A DNA stretch of 64,000 nucleotides from Chitinophaga niabensis (GTDB lineage Bacteria; Bacteroidota; Bacteroidia; Chitinophagales; Chitinophagaceae), in assembly GCF_900129465.1 (NCBI RefSeq), contig NZ_FSRA01000001.1, positions 310,001 through 374,000 on the forward strand, in the 5' to 3' direction. The position numbers and the translations under genes were made by a program. Shown in pieces: positions 42,972 through 50,272 of the stretch; positions within the stretch are counted from its first letter, which is position 1, and each line of letters starts with the position of its first letter. The notes below the pieces were generated by a model. The model made no database searches and had not been told where the DNA came from. It worked only from the letters and a program-made list of their open reading frames with translations.

Positions 42972-43373
42972 TTATTTAAACTTTCGTTCCTCCGCTGAGA
43001 TCGCAAGATCATTGATACTGGCAAAACGTTTGCGCATTAATCCTTCTTCATCAAATTCCCATAGCTCGTTGCCATAACTGCGGAACCATTGCCCGGCGTT
43101 ATCGTGCCATTCATATTCAAAACGAACGGCCATCCTGTTTTCCCGGAATCCCCAGAGTTCTTTCTTCAGGCGGTAGTCCAGTTCCTTTTCCCATTTCTTT
43201 TGCAGGAAAGCCTTTACCGCTGAGCGTCCGTTGATGAATTCCGTTCTGTTGCGCCATTCCGTATCTAAAGAATAAGCAAGACTTACCTTTTCAGGATCTT
43301 TGCTGTTCCAGGCATCTTCTGCCAGTTGTACCTTCTGCAGGGCGGTTTCGTAAGTAAAAGGAGGTTTGATCAT
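42972..43373 (-). CDS. NTF2-like DUF1348 family protein
   Basis: A 133-residue protein with the cystatin-like NTF2 fold: [33 protein letters not shown] and [21 protein letters not shown] are typical of DUF1348. These proteins have a hydrophobic pocket and unknown substrates. It lies between the AhpD-like gene and the AraC gene in one short operon. Confidence 0.88.
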   Translation of the reverse strand: MIKPPFTYETALQKVQLAEDAWNSKDPEKVSLAYSLDTEWRNRTEFINGRSAVKAFLQKKWEKELDYRLKKELWGFRENRMAVRFEYEWHDNAGQWFRSYGNELWEFDEEGLMRKRFASINDLAISAEERKFK

Positions 43374-43385
43374 ATGGTGGTATTT

Positions 43386-43919
43386 TTAGTTTAATTCAGG
43401 AGCAGGAGGGAAGTCGATAGGTACTTCCGTAAGATTATGGAGGTAGTTAAGGGCTGTTTTGTCAGCAATCAAAAGGAGCAGGTCTACCAGGTTTCCTTTG
43501 TTGTAACCTGCTTCGAAGAATGCTTCCAGGTTAGCGGGTGCTGCATGGCCTTTATTTTCCGTAAGGTCCTTTGCCAGTTGCACCAGGGCATGCATTTTAG
43601 GGATAGTACTTTGGCCTTTGCGAAGCAGGAGTATTTCTTCTTCCGAAAAACCATTCAGCTTACCCAGCATGGTATGGGCGCTCAGGCAATATTGGCAACC
43701 GTTCACCTGGCTCACCGCAAGGTTTACGGCTTCTTTTTCTTTATTGGAAAGGGAAGTAGGGGCATTCTGAAAAGCCAGGAACCTGCTTAATCCATTTTCG
43801 GAATAGGCGAGGGTGGCATACAGGTTAGGCACCATGCCCAATACTTTTTTGAGGGTATCAAAGCTTTGCTGACTGCTTGCGGATACTTCTTCTCTAACAG
43901 GAACTTTAAAAGTTGTCAT
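43386..43919 (-). CDS. AhpD-like carboxymuconolactone decarboxylase-family protein
   Basis: A 177-residue protein from MTTFKVPVREEV; the 8-residue extension is rejected. The peroxidase-like motif EAVNLAVSQVNGCQYCLSAH gives C75, C78 and H82 with the upstream Glu of a proton relay. AhpD-like proteins reduce alkyl hydroperoxides through this CxxC pair. First gene of the operon with DUF1348 and AraC genes, so a stress- or xenobiotic-induced unit is plausible. Confidence 0.9.
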   Translation of the reverse strand: MTTFKVPVREEVSASSQQSFDTLKKVLGMVPNLYATLAYSENGLSRFLAFQNAPTSLSNKEKEAVNLAVSQVNGCQYCLSAHTMLGKLNGFSEEEILLLRKGQSTIPKMHALVQLAKDLTENKGHAAPANLEAFFEAGYNKGNLVDLLLLIADKTALNYLHNLTEVPIDFPPAPELN

Positions 43920-44082
43920 TGTTTTTTGTTTTTGATAACACAAAGTTGCCCCGAAAACAGCTGCAGGAAAATGGAGAAATGACGCAAGGGGATGGACGAT
44001 TTTTCCTGGATTACGGTACCCGGGGAATTGTCATGTTTAATATTTATTTTAAAAACATAGTGCAGTTAATAAAAACTTTTAT

Positions 44083-44126
44083 TAAGTTTGGTCATTCTTA
44101 TAAATATTTGAAATAAGCCAAACTTA
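44083..44126. promoter_or_regulatory. Inverted repeat before the unknown secreted protein
   Basis: TAAGTTTGG (44083-44091) and CCAAACTTA (44118-44126) are exact 9-bp arms 26 bases apart, ending 7 bases before the ATG at 44134. It may be an operator or an RNA stem around the start. Confidence 0.4.
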
Positions 44127-44133
44127 TAGATAT

Positions 44134-45327
44134 ATGAAGCAACCAAACTGGAAGCCGTTATTGTTCACCTGTACAATAGCTGCATTAGGCCTACAGGCAC
44201 AGGCACAGCAGGAATTGAAGCCCGAATTGCAACAGGCTGTTTTGAAGACCCGCCAGGGCAGTATTGTAGAATTACCGGATTTCCTGACGGAGAAGATCCA
44301 GAACATCGGCTACCAGAAAGTGGTGCTGCCTGGCCCTCAACATGTGATCTCCGATGACCCCGAATACATCCGGGTACCGGAAGCCATTGCATTACAGGAG
44401 CCTGTACAGCCGGGAGCGGTGAGGTTATACGTATATAATGTGAATGGTGTAAAAGAACCAGCCAAAATAGATCGCAGGATCACGGCTGTTATTAAGAACA
44501 ATGGGACTGCAGACATGCACATCCGCATGTTAAAATACTCTTCCCAGAAACCCAGTACCAATTATTACCAGATCGGCAAACAGGGGCTGGCAGACTATTT
44601 TGCTTCCACTCCCCAAAACCTGATCCGCACGGTAAAGCCCGGCCAGTCTATTGCCATCGACGAAAAACTGGAAAAGTATATAGCGAAGTACGATGAGCTG
44701 GTGCATGGTTTCTATGAATTCACCATAGATCAACCCGGAGAGATCAGCATTATTCAGACGGACCTTAATACTTCAGGTCCTAAAGCACTGAGCCGCATTA
44801 AAACCATCCTTCCGCCAAAGGGGCATAGTGGTGCAGGCCGTGGGGTATTTGGAGTAAGTAATTACCGGATTATCACAGACAGTGTGTACGATACAAAAGA
44901 AGGGGTGAAAGAGATCATCGTAGCGGATGGAGATAATGATCCGTGGGTATTAGGGAAAGAAAAGAACACACCTGGTGTTGCTACATTGGCAGGTAACTAT
45001 GGTGTGATCTATAATATTGAAATGAAGTGGAAGAGTACAGGTGGTAAAGGCCTTGCCCTGGTAACCTGGAATTCCCGCAGCGGCAATAACCAATGGTGCG
45101 GCGGAATGGCCAATACCATGGTAGTGAGTGAAGGTAAATTCAAAGAAGGCATCATCCAGCTCCCCAGCGATCGCCTGGTAACCAAAGCAGCTCCTGAAGC
45201 CATTCTTATCCAGGTGTTCAAACCAGCAGCCAATGGTGAAGAACAAACGATCCGTTTAACCTATTCACCCCCCGGAGCCTCCTGTTTGCCAACACCATTG
45301 ATCTTCATTCCCGTTGATCTGAAATAG
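44134..45327 (+). CDS. Secreted protein of unknown function
   Basis: A 397-residue protein with a signal peptide (residues 1-25, ending AQAQ). The body is beta-rich with no catalytic motif I can name: features are VRLYVYNVNGVKEPAKIDRR (an adhesin-like strand pair), a central GRGVFGVSN stretch and a C-terminal WNSRSGNNQWCGGM followed by PPGASCLPTP, giving two cysteines that could form a disulfide. I do not recognise a family. It stands alone between the AhpD operon and a terminator, so context does not help. Confidence 0.6.
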   Translation: MKQPNWKPLLFTCTIAALGLQAQAQQELKPELQQAVLKTRQGSIVELPDFLTEKIQNIGYQKVVLPGPQHVISDDPEYIRVPEAIALQEPVQPGAVRLYVYNVNGVKEPAKIDRRITAVIKNNGTADMHIRMLKYSSQKPSTNYYQIGKQGLADYFASTPQNLIRTVKPGQSIAIDEKLEKYIAKYDELVHGFYEFTIDQPGEISIIQTDLNTSGPKALSRIKTILPPKGHSGAGRGVFGVSNYRIITDSVYDTKEGVKEIIVADGDNDPWVLGKEKNTPGVATLAGNYGVIYNIEMKWKSTGGKGLALVTWNSRSGNNQWCGGMANTMVVSEGKFKEGIIQLPSDRLVTKAAPEAILIQVFKPAANGEEQTIRLTYSPPGASCLPTPLIFIPVDLK

Positions 45328-45360
45328 GTGTATTATTTGATACACCTCCTGATAAAACCA

Positions 45361-45400
45361 AAGAACCCGCCCCACAGTAGTGGTGCGGGTTTCTTTTTTT
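45361..45400 (+). terminator. Rho-independent terminator
   Basis: AAGAACCCGCcCCAC and GTGGtGCGGGTT form an imperfect stem of about 12 bp around a 4-base loop, followed by TTCTTTTTTTT. It lies 33 bases after the unknown secreted protein gene. Confidence 0.85.
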
Positions 45401-45458
45401 TGAAGGTAAGAGTTCTTCTCCTGCAAAAAAGTACATTATAAAAGAACCCCCCTCGCAC

Positions 45459-45495
45459 AAAAAAAACAACCCATCCCCGCATAAGCAGGAATGGG
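45459..45495 (-). terminator. Terminator for hemerythrin operon
   Basis: On the minus strand CCCATTCCTGC and GCGGGGATGGG (45470-45495) form an 11-bp stem with two mismatches and a 4-base loop, followed by a T-rich tail (complement of 45459-45468). It lies 34 bases after the stop of the hemerythrin-like gene. Confidence 0.75.
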
Positions 45496-45529
45496 CCTTT
45501 TTCTTTGGGGCTAATTAAAGAACGAAGAA

Positions 45530-46216
45530 CTAAGCAAGTAAAATACCTTCCGTTAACGAAGCCTGCACATCTTTCAATCTCTCCGGAGACAACTCCTCCT
45601 CCGCAAGCGTCATAAAAACACCAAACGCTTCAGCAGGTGCATTATTCTTCACACCATTCAACCACCCGATAACCTCTTCATTATTGATCCCGCGCATCAT
45701 CCAACGGCTCATAGCCATTAAGGTATCTGGCGGTACAGAAGCAACCAGCGCATGATCTATCCGGAAGATCTCTTCATCCGTATAATGTTCCCACAACACC
45801 TGGTTGAACAACAACTCCTCCTTGTTCATATGATAGAGATTGAACGCAATGAAAGAATTGAAGTCATACAGCATATGCAATCCCGCTTTTCTTTTCGCGT
45901 CTGCATCCTGCGCTATCAGCCAATCCCTGATATGTTTCCCCAGGCTCAGAGAAAGGGAACGATCTGTTGCATGCTCACTTTCCAGCTCCTCCACCAGCAA
46001 CCGCGCATGTTTACGGATAGCCGGCAGGATATACTCATCCTCGTGATCTGCATGTTTATCGAAAAAGGCCAATACCTTCTCCAGTTGCTGAATAGTAGGA
46101 ACAACCTGCTCTTCCTGTGAAAAATCTGTCTGCTGGATACGGAGCGCAGTATCATACAGCATTGCCCTGAGGCCCTTGTGGATCTGATTGAAAATGTTAA
46201 AACGGGATTGTTGCAT
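45530..46216 (-). CDS. Hemerythrin-like domain protein
   Basis: A 228-residue helical protein with a hemerythrin-type iron-binding pattern: H13 in NQIHKGLR, H55 and H58 in KHADHEDEYILP, H82 in ESEHATD, and a later FNLYHMNKEELLF. Such di-iron proteins bind oxygen, nitric oxide or peroxide, or help repair iron-sulfur clusters. The gene starts 14 bases after the DUF5602-like lipoprotein gene, so they are probably co-transcribed. Confidence 0.85.
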   Translation of the reverse strand: MQQSRFNIFNQIHKGLRAMLYDTALRIQQTDFSQEEQVVPTIQQLEKVLAFFDKHADHEDEYILPAIRKHARLLVEELESEHATDRSLSLSLGKHIRDWLIAQDADAKRKAGLHMLYDFNSFIAFNLYHMNKEELLFNQVLWEHYTDEEIFRIDHALVASVPPDTLMAMSRWMMRGINNEEVIGWLNGVKNNAPAEAFGVFMTLAEEELSPERLKDVQASLTEGILLA

Positions 46217-46230
46217 GGTACGTTCTTATT

Positions 46231-47010
46231 TTATGATTTCTGACGGAATACAAATCCTTCCAGGATAATATCAATGGTTTTACCGGTTTTGAAGATCCTG
46301 TATTTGGTAGGATAATAACCTTCCTTTTGGAATTTAGCCGGTACCTTGATCGCCTTCTCGAAATTGTTCTGTGCTTCCACGAACGTTTTGGTGATCATCG
46401 GCTCATAGAACAATACCTTCCCTTTGAAACTACCCACGATAAAGGTTTCCGTAAACGGCGCCGGGTTTTGAGGATTCAGCTCAGGAGAGGTAACATCCAC
46501 CCAGTGCCTTCCCATTTTGGGCTCACCACCCGGAGGAGCAAAGTAATCCGGGTGAAAATAATCAGCAGCCGGAGCATTGTCGAAATCCGCAGGGGCCTGC
46601 GCATAAGTAGGGATCGCATCTACATAAGCTTCAGGTTCCATGTAATAGTGAAAATCAAAATGCGCCGCTCCATATACATTCAACGGCTCGTGACCATTAG
46701 GATTCCAGTTCACAACAACATGATCAAAGGGGGTAAGGCCTTTTTGAGAAGGCAGTTTCAAAGTGAATGCACTTTCATGTGCATGGCCTTCTCCACCCTG
46801 GGGAAGATTCACCAATGCAGAAGGAGTGATGGAAATACCAAGCGCTTGTGGTTTCTGCTGTGCATCCAGCTTTATCCAGGCCCAGGCCTTACCGTTTCCC
46901 ATGTTTACTTCCGGTCCGTTAAAGAGGTCTTTGGATTTTTCGGGGTCCTTTTTACAGGCAACAAACATCAGCATGGCAAGAGAAAGCGTGCTAATTACGA
47001 TTCTTTTCAT
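46231..47010 (-). CDS. DUF5602/TTHB210-like lipoprotein
   Basis: A 259-residue lipoprotein from MKRIVISTLSLAML; the 15-residue extension is rejected. Lipobox MFVACKK, then a beta-rich body with GNGKAWAWIKLDAQQKPQALG and conserved His-rich stretches (GEGHAHESAF, FDFHYY) that may bind metal. The pattern resembles DUF5602 proteins, of unknown function. It is upstream of the hemerythrin gene, suggesting a metal- or gas-related role; this is inference. Confidence 0.75.
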   Translation of the reverse strand: MKRIVISTLSLAMLMFVACKKDPEKSKDLFNGPEVNMGNGKAWAWIKLDAQQKPQALGISITPSALVNLPQGGEGHAHESAFTLKLPSQKGLTPFDHVVVNWNPNGHEPLNVYGAAHFDFHYYMEPEAYVDAIPTYAQAPADFDNAPAADYFHPDYFAPPGGEPKMGRHWVDVTSPELNPQNPAPFTETFIVGSFKGKVLFYEPMITKTFVEAQNNFEKAIKVPAKFQKEGYYPTKYRIFKTGKTIDIILEGFVFRQKS

Positions 47011-47126
47011 AATTGAATTTTGGGGTGAATTGTTTGATTTTTTATTACACCGCAAAGCTTCAAATATTATCGCCGGGAGGAAAGCGATGAATGGATTAAC
47101 TGTTATTTTTTATGCTTGAAACAACA

Positions 47127-48446
47127 TTATGATAAACTAAAGCCCTTAATTCTTCCTTCGGGTAATTGTACAATAAAAGTGGAGCCACTGCCATTCATGC
47201 TCTTCACCTGCAAATGTCCACCATTCTGTATCGCAAATTCATGGCAGAGCATCAACCCAAGCCCGCTGCCTCTTTCCCCGCTGGTTCCGTAACCCGGTTT
47301 GGCCTGGAAAGAAAACAACTGGTTCAGTTTTTCAGGAGGGATGCCTATTCCTTCATCCGTTACCTGGATATGTATCATGCCGCTGGCGGAATTAACACTG
47401 AAATAGATCTTCCCGCCGGGGTGACTGAACTTAATGGCATTGCTCAGCAGGTTCCGGAGGATCACCGCCACCTGGTCTTTATCTGCATACACAGCAATTG
47501 AGTCTGCCAGTTTGATATCGATCGTTAATCTTTTCTCTTCAATACCCGATTCAAAGAATTGCAATACTTCTGCTGTGAGGGGAGCGAGGTTGAAGTTTTC
47601 CGGTTGGGCACGGATGCCTTTCATTTGCCCTGCACTCCATCGCAAAAGGTTATCAAGTGTGCCTCCGAGTTGCCCTACTTTTTTATGTAGTTCTATGGCC
47701 GCCTCGCGCATATCTGTTTCTCCGTATTCTCCTTTCTGGAACATGTCCAGCAAAAGTTCCAGCGTAGCTAACGGACCCCGTATATCATGTGCGATGATGG
47801 AAAACAATTTCTCCTTATCACGGTTCATAGCTGCCAGCGCCTGCCGCTGATTTTCCTTTTCCTGCTGATAATCCGCATGCACCTGTTTATAATAGGTAAG
47901 GGCCAGGATAATGAAAGTAAGTGCACAAACCACATTACCCCATAACCGTCTGTCCGGTACAGGCAGCTCCGGTTCCCATTTATAAGGAGGAAACAAAATA
48001 ATTATCATGCAGGCGATGATCAGCGCGGAAAGGCTGATCACGATCCATTTATTGTCATATACCAGGATCGTAATGATCAGGATGTTCATGAGAAAGAACT
48101 CCGTACCATTATGATAGAAAAATCCGGAAAGTGTATAAAGGATAATGCTGTATATAATGAGTAAAAGGCGCGCGCTTAAGTATAATTGCCGCTTGTGAAG
48201 GAAGAGTACGGTGAGGCTGCCTGCCGCATTCAGCACATTGATGACACTGAGCGGATACCTGCCCTGGAGTATATTGATCAGGGCAAACATAAGCATCATA
48301 GGGATCCAGGGTACCGCCAGGAGATTGAGTAACTTCGTTCGCCTGGCCTCAATAAAAGGCATGCCGGGATGGATACCGATGTTTAGGATTTGTGAAAAAT
48401 TATTGGTGATAGTCTTCTGGACACGGTTAAAGGGATGTTCAGACAT
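47127..48446 (-). CDS. Membrane sensor histidine kinase
   Basis: A 439-residue kinase from MSEHPFNRVQK. Six predicted membrane helices (about 45-190) form the sensing part, followed by a short coiled coil, HisKA with H220 in SIIAHDIRGPLATLE and HATPase with LLSNAIKFS, DEGIGIP and GSGLGLML. The dimerisation motif HDIRGP is the variant common in Bacteroidota. No response regulator gene adjoins it, so the partner lies elsewhere. Confidence 0.9.
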   Translation of the reverse strand: MSEHPFNRVQKTITNNFSQILNIGIHPGMPFIEARRTKLLNLLAVPWIPMMLMFALINILQGRYPLSVINVLNAAGSLTVLFLHKRQLYLSARLLLIIYSIILYTLSGFFYHNGTEFFLMNILIITILVYDNKWIVISLSALIIACMIIILFPPYKWEPELPVPDRRLWGNVVCALTFIILALTYYKQVHADYQQEKENQRQALAAMNRDKEKLFSIIAHDIRGPLATLELLLDMFQKGEYGETDMREAAIELHKKVGQLGGTLDNLLRWSAGQMKGIRAQPENFNLAPLTAEVLQFFESGIEEKRLTIDIKLADSIAVYADKDQVAVILRNLLSNAIKFSHPGGKIYFSVNSASGMIHIQVTDEGIGIPPEKLNQLFSFQAKPGYGTSGERGSGLGLMLCHEFAIQNGGHLQVKSMNGSGSTFIVQLPEGRIKGFSLS

Positions 48447-48545
48447 AGGCAGCAAAGATAATGATCAAAATAAATGATTTCCCAACGCCCTCCTTAATAA
48501 TAACATAACATTAGAACCTTTTCTTTGCTTCTTTATTGTTTAATT

Positions 48546-50087
48546 ATGCTCTTATTACGAATTGTTTTAACGGGTCTGTTACTGTTCCCTGCCGCACTCC
48601 GGCTGCCGGCACAGGAAGAGAAGACCTTCATCATCCACCAATCCATTCAGGCCAGGCCATCTGCCGACTCTTCTTTCCTGGCACTGAAAGATGCATATGG
48701 CAAAGCAATGGAAAAGGGGGACATGACGGCCGCAGCCCTTCATCTCCGCCAGATGGGACAATTCTGTTACCACCTGGGCCATTACCCACAGGCCCTGGAC
48801 TATCATTTGCAGGCCGGTAAACTTTTCAAGCAGCAGGGGAAGGAAATGTTGCTCGCAGAAAACCTCAACGATATCGGTACCTTATATTATTATAACCGCC
48901 AACCCTCCCTGGCCCGGGAACAATACAACGAAGCATTCAATATATATAATAAAGCACAGCAGAAGAACGGGATCGCTTTTACTTACGGCAAGATAGGCCA
49001 CCTGTATGAAAAGCAGCAGCTGTACGACAGTGCTTTCTACTATCAGCGGCTGGCCCTGGACCAGTACCACCAGATCGATAATCACACCGGCATGGCCAAG
49101 ATATACGAGAATTTAGGGAGCATCCACGAGGACCAGGAGCAGTACGATTCTGCCACCCTGTATTTCCGCGAGGCCCTTGCCCTCAACCAGCAGAACGGGG
49201 ATTCCATTGCCTGCCTGGAGATCTACAATAACCTGGGGGATGTGTTCCGCAAAACCGGTCGCTACCAGGAAGGCTTACAGCAAACCCGGAATGCCCTGGC
49301 ACTTGCCCTGCGTGTAAATGAGCAATACCAGATCTGCAGCGCCTATCGGGATATAGCTAAATCTTATAATCTGATGGGCAATAACGACAGTGCCTATCAT
49401 TACCTGGAGCTCAGCCGCTATCACCTCCTGCAGATCTATTCCCAGGAAAACGGCCGCCAGGTGGCCCTGCTGCAAACCATGTACGATATAGAAAAGAAAA
49501 ATAACGAAATTGCCGGCCTCCGTAATACCCGTAACATTATCGGCGCCATCGTAATTGTAGGGGTCCTGCTGGTGATCATGGCTATGCTCATTATCAGCCG
49601 TCAGCGGCTCAAGATCCATAATGCTGCCCTGGCAGAATTTAACCTCAAGCAGGAACTGGAGCTCCGCTCAAAAGAACTCAGTACCCATACCCTCCATATT
49701 ATACAGAAGAACCAATTGCTGGAAGAGCTTCACCAGAAACTGGATGATATGGTGAAGGAAGACCGCCGCGATCAGAAGAAACAATTGAAACAATTGCAAT
49801 CGCAGATCAACCAGAACTTTAATCATGATCAGCATTGGGATGAATTCCGGGGAATTTTTGAACAGGTACACCAGTCCTTCTTCGACAAACTCCGGGAATA
49901 CTGCGAAAACCTCACGGCCAATGATCTCCGCCTGGTGGCATTACTAAAAATGAACCTCGCTTCCGGAGACATTGCCACCCTGCTCGGCATTTCTATGGAC
50001 AGTTTAAGGGTAGTGCGCTACCGTCTCCGTAAAAAACTGAACCTGCCGCAGGGAGAAAGCCTGTCGGTTTTTATACAGTCGCTCTAG
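48546..50087 (+). CDS. TPR-type transmembrane regulator with LuxR-like HTH
   Basis: A 513-residue protein from the ATG at 48546: signal peptide (1-22, ending LPAQ), six to seven TPR repeats in the periplasm (about 30-315), one membrane helix (about 328-350, IVIVGVLLVIMAMLII), a coiled coil (360-430) and a LuxR-type HTH at the end (about 455-505, DIATLLGISMDSLRVVRYRLRKKL). This architecture senses outside and acts on DNA inside, and in Bacteroidota such genes commonly sit before the TonB receptor genes they control. It is 186 bases from the TonB receptor gene. Confidence 0.88.
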   Translation: MLLLRIVLTGLLLFPAALRLPAQEEKTFIIHQSIQARPSADSSFLALKDAYGKAMEKGDMTAAALHLRQMGQFCYHLGHYPQALDYHLQAGKLFKQQGKEMLLAENLNDIGTLYYYNRQPSLAREQYNEAFNIYNKAQQKNGIAFTYGKIGHLYEKQQLYDSAFYYQRLALDQYHQIDNHTGMAKIYENLGSIHEDQEQYDSATLYFREALALNQQNGDSIACLEIYNNLGDVFRKTGRYQEGLQQTRNALALALRVNEQYQICSAYRDIAKSYNLMGNNDSAYHYLELSRYHLLQIYSQENGRQVALLQTMYDIEKKNNEIAGLRNTRNIIGAIVIVGVLLVIMAMLIISRQRLKIHNAALAEFNLKQELELRSKELSTHTLHIIQKNQLLEELHQKLDDMVKEDRRDQKKQLKQLQSQINQNFNHDQHWDEFRGIFEQVHQSFFDKLREYCENLTANDLRLVALLKMNLASGDIATLLGISMDSLRVVRYRLRKKLNLPQGESLSVFIQSL

Positions 50088-50102
50088 TGGTAACGTTAAC
50101 TT

Positions 50103-50126
50103 AACAGGCATTTTGTAACGCCTGTT
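50103..50126. promoter_or_regulatory. 7-bp arm hairpin upstream of TonB receptor gene
   Basis: AACAGGC (50103-50109) and GCCTGTT (50120-50126) face each other across 10 bases, 15 bases after the regulator stop. No T-run follows. It may end the regulator transcript weakly or be a binding site. Confidence 0.35.
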
Positions 50127-50166
50127 ACCGTTGATAACCAATTCTTTAGTGTCCTGCTGTTACCGC

Positions 50167-50208
50167 TTTGTTCACGCTCCTGAAATGCCTGTTTCCTTTT
50201 TGTTCACG
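50167..50208 (+). promoter_or_regulatory. Tandem TTTGTTCACG sites upstream of TonB receptor promoter
   Basis: The exact 10-mer TTTGTTCACG occurs at 50167-50176 and 50199-50208, 32 bases apart start to start, about three helical turns. The second copy ends 7 bases before a possible -33 TTTG, so an activator bound to both could contact RNA polymerase. Confidence 0.5.
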
Positions 50209-50215
50209 GTGAGGA

Positions 50216-50248
50216 TTTGATTTTAGGCTGCCCCGGCGGGCATATTTG
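50216..50248 (+). promoter_or_regulatory. Candidate promoter of TonB receptor-phytase operon
   Basis: TTTG at 50216-50219 and CATATTTG at 50241-50248 are separated by 21 bases, near the Bacteroidota TTTG-N19-21-TAnnTTTG pattern with one mismatch. It would start transcription about 20 bases before the ATG at 50273. Confidence 0.45.
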
Positions 50249-50272
50249 TGGAGTCGAAAAAAGACTTACCGA

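Noticed and set aside
50103..50126. Terminator after the TPR-HTH gene
   Set aside because: There is an inverted repeat but no T-run, so it is kept only as a weak regulatory candidate.
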